Shown here: positions 36,001 to 45,300 of the stretch, piece after piece
Layout: every line of letters starts with the position of its first letter
How positions within the stretch are numbered: the first letter of the stretch is position 1
DNA from: Myxococcales bacterium
GTDB taxonomy: Bacteria > Myxococcota_A > Polyangia > Palsa-1104
DNA length: 64,000 nucleotides
Direction: 5' to 3'
NCBI GenBank assembly: GCA_003170275.1
Contig: PNAM01000036.1
Location: 159,895-223,894, forward strand
Translations under genes and position numbers: made by a program
Notes under the pieces: model-generated
Seen by the model: the letters and a program-made list of their open reading frames with translations, nothing else
Database searches by the model: none
Told to the model about the DNA's origin: nothing

Positions 36001-38347
36001 ACAAGGTGTTGAACGACAGGCCGTACCATTCGACCTTCTTGTCGCTGGTGGCCTTGAGCGATGCTTGCAACCGCGGGGCGCGCAGCGTGCCGCTCAGGTG
36101 GACGCGCCCGTTCACGGTGGTGCCGCTGAGCGCGTCTTGGACGCCGACCAGCCTGGCGAAGCTCGCCGGCTGGAGATCGTGCGCCGCCAGCTGCACCTCG
36201 ATCGCGCCGCTCGAAAAGCGATACGTGCCCTCCACGCCGAGCGTCTGCCCCAGCGATGCCAGCACAAACCGATCGATGCTCACCGACGAATCGATGCGCA
36301 CCCGCGCCGGACGCGCGAGCGCCCAGGTCTGCGCGGCGGCAGCGACGGTGAGCTGGCGCACGGTCAGCTCGGCGCCGATCGGCTGCGCGCCGCGCTTGAG
36401 GTAGCGACCGTCGACCGCGAGCGCGAGCGTCGAGTGCGCGGGACCGCGACCGCGGAGCGTGAAGACGAGCCGCTGCGCATCGCTTTGGCCATCGAGCACC
36501 AGCGTGTCGGCGACCAAGCCCGGCGCGGACAGCCGATCGACGGTGACGTGCACGGCGCCGGTGAGATCGAGGGCGTGCACCTGCCCGTCGAGCGTCGCGA
36601 GGTGGGCGGTCGCGAGCCGCAGATCGCTGCCGTGCACGTGCGCGTCCAGGCGGAGCTGCGCGTTCTTGACCGCGTGGGCCGTCAGGTGCAGGCGGCCACC
36701 GAGGCGCGGCAAGCCGAGCGAAGCCAGGTCGGGCGCATCGATGGCGACGTCGGCGCTGAACGCGTCCGCCGTCGCCTGGCCGCGCAGCCGGACCGAGAGC
36801 CCGGCAAGCTCGCCGTCGAGCGCGGGCGCCGCCAGCGTGCCGGAGAGCCGAAGGTGCGCCGGCGACGGCAGGCGGAAGCGACCGTCCTTCGACGAAGCCA
36901 CCAGCTGGTCGATGATCACGTCGGCGCCGGTGAGCTGCCCGCGATCGCGGCGCGGCGTGGCGCGCAGCTCGATGCGCGCGGTGGCGTCGTCCAGGCTGCG
37001 CAGCTCGATGCGGCTGTGCAGCCGCGTGCCGTCGAGCTGGGCGCCGACCGACAGCTCGGCGAGTGTGAGGTTGGCGCCCGGGACGCGAAGCTGGCTCGCG
37101 TGGAGCTTGCCGTCGAGGAGGGTGCGACCGTCGGCTCGGCGCAGCTGCGCCTCGAGCCGGGCGCTTCCGGCCAGCCCGGGCAGCCCGATAGCGGCCAGCC
37201 GTTTCAGATCGCCGGCCGAGGCGACTACCCTTGCGTCTCCAGCGCCGGTGAAGTCGCTCTTGCCGCTCGCCCGCACGCGCAGATCGCCGGTGACGCCGTC
37301 GAAGCGCACCACCTCGACCGCGCCGCCCGCACGATCTCCGCCGGCGGCGATCTCGAAGTCGAGGTTCCCCGGCTGTAGGCCGCGCCAATCGTCCGCCGGC
37401 TGCAGTCCCCTGGCGGTGGCGTGCGCGGTCCACTTCACGCCCGGCCAGGTGCGCGCCAGCGTGCCGTCGGCGATCAACGTGCCGGTGGGCGGCTCGACGA
37501 TCACGTGCGCGAGCAAGCCCGAGAGTGGACCGCCGCCGTCGACGCTCACCTTCCAGCGCCCGGCAGCCTGGAGCCCGGGATGGATGCGCTCGAGCTCGCG
37601 GCCGTCGGCAGCGACGGTGAGCTTGACGTTGGAGAAGGTCAGCTCGGTGTGCCCGCTCGGGCCGCGCGGCGGCTCCACCTTCAGCCCGCCGCTCAATTCG
37701 ACGTGCGCGCCGAGCGGATCGCGCGAGTCCGAGATCAAGCGGTCGACCTGCACGGTCACGTCCGCGCCGGCAATGGCCAGCGCGCCCTCGATGTCGAACG
37801 AGCCGCGCGGCCGCTCCAGTCGATGGGTCTCGTGGCCGACCGGCGGATCGTAGCCACCGTCGAAGCGCAAGCGCAGGTGCTTGACGATCAATCGCGGCGG
37901 ATCGGCCGGCGACGCGGAGGAGGGCGCCGCCGGTCCCGAGGAGCGGGGCAGCGCCGCAAAGTTCACGCGGTTGTCCTTCAGGTGACGGATCAGCACCTGC
38001 GCGCCCTCGACGTCGAGATCGTCGATCTGCACGATGTGGTGCCACAGCGCGCGCAGATCGTAGTGCGCCTCGATGCGCCGCGCGTAGAGCGCCTGCGTGC
38101 CTTCCGAGTCGTCGATCTTCAGATCGTGAAGGACGATCGAGTGCGTGAGATCTCCCTCCACCGAGGAGAGCTGAACGTGGCCGGCGAGCGAGCGGTTGAC
38201 CAGCGGCAGCGCGATGCGCACCAGCGCGCGACGGCCGGGCGCCGTGCGCACCGCGACGAGCACGCCGAAGAGCAGGAGCAGCACGGCGGCCAACAGGCGC
38301 AGCGCGATCAGCGAGGCGATCCGCAAGATTCGGGTGGGGCGCGACAT
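33017..38347 (-). CDS. tamB: TamB-like inner-membrane protein (minus-strand copy)
   Basis: A 1776-residue TamB/DUF490 protein, long for the family. A single N-terminal transmembrane anchor (SLIALRLLAAVLLLLFGVLVAV) is followed by many beta-rich repeats that form the long hydrophobic groove across the periplasm. The C-terminal DUF490 domain ends in YLYWTYRY. Such proteins are now thought to carry phospholipids between membranes and to help assemble outer-membrane proteins with TamA. The ATG at 38347 overlaps the TGA of the tamA-like gene (TGATG), so the pair is coupled. A diverged second pair lies on the other strand. Confidence 0.93.
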   Translation of the reverse strand: MSRPTRILRIASLIALRLLAAVLLLLFGVLVAVRTAPGRRALVRIALPLVNRSLAGHVQLSSVEGDLTHSIVLHDLKIDDSEGTQALYARRIEAHYDLRALWHHIVQIDDLDVEGAQVLIRHLKDNRVNFAALPRSSGPAAPSSASPADPPRLIVKHLRLRFDGGYDPPVGHETHRLERPRGSFDIEGALAIAGADVTVQVDRLISDSRDPLGAHVELSGGLKVEPPRGPSGHTELTFSNVKLTVAADGRELERIHPGLQAAGRWKVSVDGGGPLSGLLAHVIVEPPTGTLIADGTLARTWPGVKWTAHATARGLQPADDWRGLQPGNLDFEIAAGGDRAGGAVEVVRFDGVTGDLRVRASGKSDFTGAGDARVVASAGDLKRLAAIGLPGLAGSARLEAQLRRADGRTLLDGKLHASQLRVPGANLTLAELSVGAQLDGTRLHSRIELRSLDDATARIELRATPRRDRGQLTGADVIIDQLVASSKDGRFRLPSPAHLRLSGTLAAPALDGELAGLSVRLRGQATADAFSADVAIDAPDLASLGLPRLGGRLHLTAHAVKNAQLRLDAHVHGSDLRLATAHLATLDGQVHALDLTGAVHVTVDRLSAPGLVADTLVLDGQSDAQRLVFTLRGRGPAHSTLALAVDGRYLKRGAQPIGAELTVRQLTVAAAAQTWALARPARVRIDSSVSIDRFVLASLGQTLGVEGTYRFSSGAIEVQLAAHDLQPASFARLVGVQDALSGTTVNGRVHLSGTLRAPRLQASLKATSDKKVEWYGLSFNTLSLEASGGRDSLMLHVNAWGAGSGRLAIEAHGLPLWNGDQLIGAEATLDRLRLSANHHVWQTGSPCALRFDSAVTIDNCKLVAGKEEIWLNGRVPFRAGPMDATLITHELDLRELGAFLAPGHKEPPTTRFNVRVHASGTRQAPLLDLELRGHGRQIDEGIPENVDYRVRAHYGEGRVDGEVSARQLGTRLGIGARFDLPTSFAQADDKPLRLELEARPIPFFKIRDSLPPAIAGLRGFFTLRVRASGTTRHPIFNAELHAPSWNLDDLSNNDTVINLTYDGALLRANSVTSFAATTFLASLFHVHPKRNSGTIKLELKTPVDLARLLARPREALSALQHTAQLTASAEVKGVELSSVPLQVIGVATPFTAGLVDGALSMTGTLDAPLVHASLRATGLSKPGVLDQVDLEAKLAFERNLAQLSGKLELRKHPLLAFKGEADLDAKKLFDGEQWRQGTIRGDLALPLFALSPLRGMQPRLSRVSGTVWGKGALRGTFGHPDLLLDLSAADLELGGDRFDHAHAEVRYRDRRFSIRGAAAQARGGTLLGDASWSRGTDEDPFAMAVRAQHLDIGFFASASEEVRSLDGQLDAQLTIGGTLDAPKPQGFLSIHRANLGLRGKSEDYRDGALDVRMNDGRAALTLEVKTGDGSLHATGEARVDGVQPTRLQLDAHAQKFALVYGSLAAKLDADFGLVGDRASGQWTGRVDLRRGTINLPDLSGADQVQPLGELADVRFGDRRAERIAQPKSGKGRWVAARIVGPLQVSGHEVNLELATDLALTVAPGKTTATGVVQGTNGTVELFGRPYRLEAAELRFNGPADDPTLHLRATRSSGGATLTVTVSGTALNPQVALTVDPPVYDQATLVGLVLAGSTRRTSDGSVISFHELNRQIGGILSNVILHKIKEQMAAILPTETFEPVDNQSQARFALSPLEVGRYVSDRVYISYEHQFGASIGRSAANANESQIKVRLPHGGELDTAVGDAGVAGVYLYWTYRY

Positions 38348-40260
38348 CAGAACGGCTCGCCGATCGACAGGTGGAAGGCGACCCGCGAGCCCGGATCGGG
38401 GTTGGGCGTGCCATCCGGCTCGGTCGGCGTGAGCCGGTTGAGCCGCACGCCGACGTCGGCGCGAATGGTGCCGATCAGCGTCTTGTAGCGCAGCCCGCCG
38501 CCCGATGCGTAGTGCAGCCGCGACAGATCCAGGCGATCGCCGCGCAGCCCGGTGGGAGCGGCCACGTCTCCGGCGTCGAGGAAGCCGGCGGCCTCGAGCC
38601 AGGCGCCGAACACGCGCACGACCTTGACGCGCAGCTCGACCTGGGTGAGGAACATCTCGTCGCCGCCCACCGGCAGCGCCGGCGATCCCGGCAGGCCCGA
38701 CGGGATCTGCAGCGACAAGCGGTTGTAGTTGAAGCCGCGGTGCGTGTCCGGCCCGCCGAGATAGAAGCGTCGCGTGATCGGGCTGCCGTATTGGCCCTGC
38801 ACGAAGATCTGGCCGAACTCTGTGCGGCCGGCGACCACCACGCGGCTGCCGAGCGCCAGGTAGCCGCGCACCTCCGACAGCAGCTTCTCGTAGGTGAACG
38901 CGCCGCCGGCGTAGACGCCGCCCTCCTCGGCGCGGATCGCAAAGTAGCCGCCGCGGCGAGCGTCGAGCGCGCGATCGCGCAGGTCGAGCGCGATCTCCTG
39001 GTACCACCACCCGAGGCGATAGGGATCGACGTAGCCGTACGCCTGGCCCGCCTGCACCGGGTCGCGGAGCAGCGCCGGATCGGTGTTGAAGAAGAAGAAC
39101 TCCTGGAAGTTGTACGAGAGGCCCACCTGCAGCCGATCGCGAAAAAACGTGCGCGAGTAGCCGATCTGCGCGCGCGGCCCGTGATACTGGAACGCGTACT
39201 CGAGCCCGAGGTCGTAGCCGACGGTGACCTTGAGCTCGTCGCGCGGAAAGATTACGTCGAGCTGCGTGAGCTCGGCCTCGGCGGTGGCGGCCGGCCCCTG
39301 GCGCACCGGCTGCCAGAAGTTGGGCACCGTCACGTAGGCCGGCTCGAGCCGCAGCTGCAGCGTGCGCAGCCCGTGAAGAAAGTAGCGGCGCGTGTGCACC
39401 AACCGGCCGCGCACCTCCATGCGCTGGAAGTCGAAGCTCACGCCGGCGCCCAACCGCCAAGCGCGAAAGGTGCTCTCCTTGACGGTGAGCACCAGGTCGG
39501 CGACCTCGGGATGCTCGGGGTTGGCGTGGTAGTCGAGCTTGACCAGCGAGAACAGGTGCAGGTTGGAGAGCTTCGATCGCGCGTCGGTGAGGGCGTCGAG
39601 CGAGAAGCGGGTCCCCGGCACCAGACCGGCGTGGCGCTCGAGCTTGCGTGCGTCGATCTGCTCCAGGCCGCTGACCTGGACCTGCCCGAGCACCGCGCGC
39701 GGCCCCGCGGTCACCTTGAGGGCGATGGTCGCCAGGTGGCGATCGCGATCGACGACCACCTCCCCCTGCACGTCCGCGAACGCGTAGCCGAGCGCCTTCA
39801 AGCGCTCTTCGATGAGATCCTTCTGCGCGAGGTAGAAGGCGTGGTCGAACACCTGCCCCTTCTTCAGCGCAAAGTGACCGCGAATGTCGCGCGCCTCGTC
39901 CGCCAGCGTATCGAGGCCGTCGAGCGAGATGGCGGCCAGCTTGGTCGCCGGTCCCTCGTCGAGGTTGACCTTCACGTCGACGGTGTTGCGCGCCTTGCCC
40001 GGCACGATGTCGGTTGAGACGACCCGCGCGTCGAAGTATCCGTGCGCGTGGTAGTACAGCTCGATGCGCCGTAGATCGAGCTGAAACGCGAACGGGTCGA
40101 AGTACTTTCCGGTGGTCAGTTTCTGGCGCAAGTCGTTCTCGTCGACGTGGCGCAGGCCTGGAAAGGCCAGGCTGTGGATCAGCGCGCGCGTGTCATCGAC
40201 CGCGTGACCGCACCCGCCCGTATACGCTGCGACGAAGACGGCGGCGAGCACGCGATGCAC
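38347..40260 (-). CDS. tamA: TamA-like Omp85 protein with lipobox (minus-strand copy)
   Basis: A 637-residue Omp85 protein. The start is GTG 40260 with GAGGAG 5 bp upstream. The N-terminal signal ends in a lipobox-like TGGC (C17), which is unusual for TamA. POTRA-type repeats lie at about 30-260, followed by a 16-strand barrel (about 270-637). The Omp85 lid-lock motif appears as HRGFNYN in place of the usual VRGF. The terminal residue is Phe (SIGEPF), the outer-membrane barrel signature. It should insert or assemble proteins, or open a path for lipids, with the coupled TamB. It shares close sequence with the plus-strand copy over its whole length. Confidence 0.92.
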   Translation of the reverse strand: MHRVLAAVFVAAYTGGCGHAVDDTRALIHSLAFPGLRHVDENDLRQKLTTGKYFDPFAFQLDLRRIELYYHAHGYFDARVVSTDIVPGKARNTVDVKVNLDEGPATKLAAISLDGLDTLADEARDIRGHFALKKGQVFDHAFYLAQKDLIEERLKALGYAFADVQGEVVVDRDRHLATIALKVTAGPRAVLGQVQVSGLEQIDARKLERHAGLVPGTRFSLDALTDARSKLSNLHLFSLVKLDYHANPEHPEVADLVLTVKESTFRAWRLGAGVSFDFQRMEVRGRLVHTRRYFLHGLRTLQLRLEPAYVTVPNFWQPVRQGPAATAEAELTQLDVIFPRDELKVTVGYDLGLEYAFQYHGPRAQIGYSRTFFRDRLQVGLSYNFQEFFFFNTDPALLRDPVQAGQAYGYVDPYRLGWWYQEIALDLRDRALDARRGGYFAIRAEEGGVYAGGAFTYEKLLSEVRGYLALGSRVVVAGRTEFGQIFVQGQYGSPITRRFYLGGPDTHRGFNYNRLSLQIPSGLPGSPALPVGGDEMFLTQVELRVKVVRVFGAWLEAAGFLDAGDVAAPTGLRGDRLDLSRLHYASGGGLRYKTLIGTIRADVGVRLNRLTPTEPDGTPNPDPGSRVAFHLSIGEPF

Positions 40261-40329
40261 GGTTTCTCCTCAGAAAGATAAGGTAGGCACCGCGCGGGCG
40301 ACTTCAATTCAGCTAAGCTCGACGGCGCG

Positions 40330-42315
40330 ATGAAGGGTGTGCTCGGCGCGACGATCGGGCTTGCCGCGCTGGCGGTGGCCGGTTGCGCGGGCGAGAAGCC
40401 GGAGGGGCGGCCGTGGGTCCACACGCTCACGCTCGCGGGCGTCAAGAGCGTCAACAAGAGCGATCTGAAGCAGAAGCTCCTGACCGACGAAGAGCACTGG
40501 TACACCATCCGCAAGTACCTCGATCCGTTCACCGTGGACTCGGACCGCTCGCGGATCGAGGCGTACTACCAGGCGCACGGATACTTTCGCGCGTCGGTGC
40601 TGGGCGCCGACCTCACGCCCTATCGCGGCAGCGCGGATCAGCCGATCGCGGTCGATGTGAAGTTCACCGTCGACGAAGGCGCGGCGACGCACATCGAGGC
40701 CGTCGAGCTGCACGGGATCGAGGGCCTGGGCAAGGACGGCGAGACGCTCCAGCACGAGCTGCAGACGCGGCTCAAACCGGGCGCGGTCTTCAATCACGAC
40801 CTGTACGCGAACGAGAAGAGCGCGCTGGAGAAGGCGCTGCAGGCGCTCGGCTACGCGTGGGCCAAGGTCGACGGCGTCGTCGAGGTGAACCGCGACAGCT
40901 CGCTCGCGCGCTTCCGGCTCACCGCCACGCTCGGGCCGCTCGCCAGCTACGGCCAGGTGCACATCAACGGGACGGTGCGCGTGAGCCCGCGGCTGATCGC
41001 GCTGCACACCGGCATCCGCCCCGGCGCCCGCTATCGCCCCGAGGAGCTGGAAGACGCGCGCGGGCAGATCTACAACCTCGGCGTGTTCTCGTCGGTGCGC
41101 GTCGAGATCGAGCACGCGCCGGGACATCCCGAGGTGGCCGACCTGATCGTCACCGTGCAGGAGACCACCTTCAACGAGCTGCGCGTGGGCGGCGGGCTCG
41201 GGCTGGAGGCGCAGCGCACCGACGCGCACGCCTCGGTCACCTACGCGCGGCACAATTGGCTGGGCGGGCTGCGCACCCTGCGGCTGCGCCTCGAGCCGGC
41301 GTACGTCGCGCTCCCCGCGTTCTGGGACCTGCAGCGTCAGGGACCGGCGCTCACCGCCGAGGCGCAGCTCACCCAGCCCGACGTGATCTGGCCGCTCACG
41401 CAGCTCAAGTTCACGCTCGGCTACGACGTGGGCATCGAGTATCCGTACCAGTATCACGGCCCGCGCACGCAGCTCGGGCTCGCGCGCGGCTTCTGGCGCG
41501 ATCGCGTGCGCCTCGGGCTCACCTACAACTTTCAGTTCCTCGAGTTCTTCAACACCGACCCGACGCTGCTCGCCGATCCGGCGCAGACCGGCCAGCTGTT
41601 CGGCTACGTCAACCCGTACCGCCTGGGCTGGTGGCAGGAGGACTTCGCGCTCGATCTGCGCGACAAGCCGCTCGATGCGCACAAGGGCGTGTACCTGGGC
41701 GTGAGCATCGAGGAGGGCGGCGTCTACTCGGCCGGCGCGTTCTGGTACGAGAAGCTCACGCCCGAGGTGCGCGGCTACATCCCGCTCGGCGGCCGCGTCA
41801 CCGTCGCGCTGCGCGTGCAGTTCGGCCAGATCTTCACGCAGGGCGATCTGGGTAGCCCGGTGACCCGGCGCTTCTACCTGGGAGGGCCGAGCTCGCACCG
41901 CGGCTTCAACTACAACCGGCTCTCGCGGCAGGTGCCGTCGGGAATTCCCGGCGTGCAGCCGATCCCGATCGGCGGCGATCAGATGCTGCTCGCGCAGGCC
42001 GAGCTGCGCGTCAACCTGTTCAGCATCGCCGACAACTGGGTCTCGCTGGCGGCGTTCCTCGACGCGGGCGACGTGAGCGCGCCGTCGTGCTCGACCGATC
42101 AGTGCCGCGCGCTGTATCGCAACTCGAGCGTGCAGCTCACCAACCTGCACTACGCCGCTGGCGGCGGGGTGCGCTTCAAGACCCTCATCGGCACCTTGCG
42201 CTTCGACGTGGGCGTGCGGCTCAACCGGCTCGACGCGATGGAGGCGGACGGCACGCCCAACCCCGATCCCGGCCAGCGCGTCGCCTATCACGTGTCGGTC
42301 GGCGAGGCGTTTTGA
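40330..42315 (+). CDS. tamA: TamA-like Omp85 protein with lipobox (plus-strand copy)
   Basis: A 661-residue paralog of the minus-strand TamA. The signal ends in the lipobox AVAGC (C19). POTRA-type repeats (about 30-270) and the barrel follow, with HRGFNYNRLSRQVPSG as the lid-lock and a terminal Phe (SVGEAF). Many segments match the other copy closely, such as FGYVNPYRLGWW versus YGYVDPYRLGWW and GGPSSHRGFNYN versus GGPDTHRGFNYN. The tamB-like gene starts 2 bp after its stop. The two tamA genes face away from each other across 69 bp, so their promoters lie close together and coregulation is likely. Confidence 0.93.
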   Translation: MKGVLGATIGLAALAVAGCAGEKPEGRPWVHTLTLAGVKSVNKSDLKQKLLTDEEHWYTIRKYLDPFTVDSDRSRIEAYYQAHGYFRASVLGADLTPYRGSADQPIAVDVKFTVDEGAATHIEAVELHGIEGLGKDGETLQHELQTRLKPGAVFNHDLYANEKSALEKALQALGYAWAKVDGVVEVNRDSSLARFRLTATLGPLASYGQVHINGTVRVSPRLIALHTGIRPGARYRPEELEDARGQIYNLGVFSSVRVEIEHAPGHPEVADLIVTVQETTFNELRVGGGLGLEAQRTDAHASVTYARHNWLGGLRTLRLRLEPAYVALPAFWDLQRQGPALTAEAQLTQPDVIWPLTQLKFTLGYDVGIEYPYQYHGPRTQLGLARGFWRDRVRLGLTYNFQFLEFFNTDPTLLADPAQTGQLFGYVNPYRLGWWQEDFALDLRDKPLDAHKGVYLGVSIEEGGVYSAGAFWYEKLTPEVRGYIPLGGRVTVALRVQFGQIFTQGDLGSPVTRRFYLGGPSSHRGFNYNRLSRQVPSGIPGVQPIPIGGDQMLLAQAELRVNLFSIADNWVSLAAFLDAGDVSAPSCSTDQCRALYRNSSVQLTNLHYAAGGGVRFKTLIGTLRFDVGVRLNRLDAMEADGTPNPDPGQRVAYHVSVGEAF

Positions 42316-42317
42316 GC

Positions 42318-45300
42318 ATGCGCAAGCTCGGACGCGTGCTCGGGTGGATGGTGATCTCGCTGCTCGGGCTGGCGCTGCTCGCCGCGCTGGTGCTGGTGCT
42401 GTGGGCGCGCTCGGAGTCGGGTCGCCGTTCGCTGTTGGCGCGCGTGCTGCCGGACGTGCAGGAGCGGCTCGACGGGACGGTGCGGATTGGCGCGCTCGAG
42501 GGCGACCTGACCCGCACGCTGGTGCTGCGGGACGTCGAGGTGCGCGACGCGGACGGCGAAGTCGCGGTGCGGATCGATCGGCTGTCCGCGACCTACGATC
42601 TACTCGGGCTCCTCGGCCACAAGCTCACCGTCGAGGATCTGGTCGTGGAAGGCGCGAAGGTGCACGGCCATTCGCTGAAGAGCGGGCGGTTCAACCTGAT
42701 CGCGCTGGTGAAGCAGTCGGCGGCGAAGGCTGGAGGCGGCAAGCCGCTCGCGCTGGTGATTGGCCGGGCGCGCGCGGACGTCGAGGTTCAGTACGATCCG
42801 CCGCCGTCGCAGCGTTGGATGTTTCCCATTCACGGCACGCTGCGGCTCGACGCGAGCGCGAGCAGCGTAGGCAACACGCGCAAGATCGAGGTGAGCGGCC
42901 TTGCCGTGCGCATGGCGCTGCCGGTGATCGCCGGCGTCGAGGTGAAAGGTGAGCTCGTCGACGGGCCCGGGGGCACGGAGCTGAAGGAGCTGCACCTGAC
43001 CGGCGACACCGACGGCGCGGAGATGGAGAAGCTGTCGAGCCGGGTGAACCTGCGCGGCCCGTGGCACGGCGACGTGCGCGCTCGGGGACTGCTGCGCGCG
43101 ATGACCGTCGAGGTGGCGGTGACCCCGCCGAAGGGCACGGTGGTGGCCAACGGCACCGTTGGGCTGACCCGCGCCGGGGTGACGTGGAACGGCGCGGCGA
43201 CCGTGCGCGCGATCGATCCGGGCGCGCTGTGGGAGGGCGCACCGCACGGGCTGCTGGCGTTCGACGGGGACGGCGACGGCGAGAACGCGCGGGTGCGCAC
43301 CACGCTCGCGCACCTCGAGGCCGAGGTCGCGGGCGCGCATGCCGCGGCGCACGGCCAGCTCACGTACGAAAATGGGCTGGTGGCGACCGCGATCGCCGAC
43401 GTGACCTCGCGCGAGCTCTCTCACCTCGCGTCGATCGGGGTGCCGGGCCTGTCGGGCGAGGCGGCCGTCCACGCGGCGCTCGAGCGAAGGGCAGGGCACA
43501 CCAAGATCGACGCCGACGTCGAGGCGCATCGCTTTGCGGCGGCGGTCACGCGGGTCGGACACCTCACTGCGCGGGTTCACACGCTCGATCTGCAGGGCTC
43601 GGCGCACGTCTCGGCGAGCGCGATCGACGTGGGTCCGCGGTTGCATTTCGACACCGCGACGGTGGCGGCCGAGCTCGCGCCGCGAGTCGTGTCGCTGGCC
43701 GTCGCGGCCAAGGGGCCGCAGGGCTCCGACGTGATCGTGGGCGCGCACGGCGTGCGACTGCGAGAGGAGGGGATCTTCGCGGTCGATCTCGATCTCGATC
43801 GCGTGTTGCTGGCGGTGCACGGCGAAGCGTGGGACACGCGCGGCCCCGGTCACTTCCGTTACGACCAGCGCGGCGTGGCCGCACGCCTGGCGCTGGGCGC
43901 GGGCGAGCAGCGGCTCGATCTCGACGGGCAGTACCGTATGGACGGCGCGCTGCAGGCCAACGTGACCGGCCGCAAGCTCGACGTACGGGGGCTCGCGCGC
44001 CTCGCGCAATTCGATCGCGAGCTGCCGCCGGGCGTCGTCGAGGTCGACGGGACGATCCGCGGCACCGCGGCGAAGCCGGTGATCGCGCTCGCGCTGACGG
44101 GATCGATCGCCGCGGATCGTGCGCTCGGGATCGCCAGCGCCGGGTACCGGGTCACCGGCCACTACGAAAAAGAGAAGCTGGACGGCGCGCTCGCGGCGGA
44201 CAAGCTGCCGCTCGAGCGGCTCGCGCCCTACTTGCCGAAAGCGCTCGCCACGATCAAGGGCGTCCTCGACGGCAAGGTGACGATCTCGGGCTCGCCACGC
44301 GCGCCGCAGGTCAAGGCCGAGCTACGGGTGCCGCGTTGGCAGTGGGATGCCGGCGCGACCGGTTCGGCCGGCGCGGTCGAGGTGGAGCTGTTCGCGCCCA
44401 TCACCATCGATCTGGCACGCGGCACGCGCAAGCTGGTCGACCGGCTGGTGCACACCACGCCGATCACCGCCGGCATCCATCTGCATCACCTGGATCTCGC
44501 GCGGCTGCCGCTCGCCAAGCTCGGCGTCGAGGTGCCGGTCACCGCCGGTCTGGTCGACGGCGAGGTCAAGCTCGGCGGCACGCTGCACGAGCCCACGCTC
44601 GACGCCACGCTCGAGGCGCACGAGCTGACCGTCGCGCGCATCGATCGGATCGACGCGCGGCTGCACGCCGACTACCGCAAGACCAACCTGGGCCTGTCGC
44701 TGACCACCGACCTGCGCGGCGCGCGCCTGCTCACCGCCACGGCCGAGAGCCGGATCGACGTCCACAAGCTGGTCGACGGCGAACGCTGGCAGGATGCGCC
44801 GCTGCGCGCCGAGGCGACCATCTCGTCGTACGATCTCGCGCGGTGGAAGCAGGTCCACGGCGCGCTGACCGCGCACGCGAAGGTGCACGGCACGCTCGCC
44901 CATCCCGAAGGCGATCTCGAGCTCACCGCCGAGCGGCTGCAGATCGGCGAGATGCGCTTCGGGCGCTTCACCGGCGCGGGCCACTACGACTCGCAACACA
45001 CCACCGCGCGCTTCGACGCCGAGGAGACCGGCGGCGGGGCGCTGCACGCGAGCGGGGAGCTGCCGGCCGGCGCCGATCAGCCGATCGCCGCGCGCCTGCG
45101 GATCGAGCGGCTGTCGCTCTCGCTCGGCAACGGCGGGCTCGGCTTCTTGCGCGAGCTGCGCGGCAAGATCAACGCGGACCTGACGCTGAGCGGCCCGCTC
45201 CGGCACCCGCACGCGGTCGGATCGCTGAACGTCGAGGACGGCGCGATCGCGCTCACCTCGCATCCGCTCGTCTATCACGACCTCCGCCTCGAGCTCGCGG

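Noticed and set aside
32546..37378. A 1610-residue open frame on the plus strand.
   Set aside because: It is antisense to the tamB-like gene, is Arg/Ala/Gly/His-rich with no domain, and is explained by the high GC of the third codon positions of the real gene.
40309..42291. A 660-residue open frame on the minus strand.
   Set aside because: Shadow of the plus-strand tamA-like gene; the sense frame has a lipobox, POTRA-type repeats and barrel motifs.
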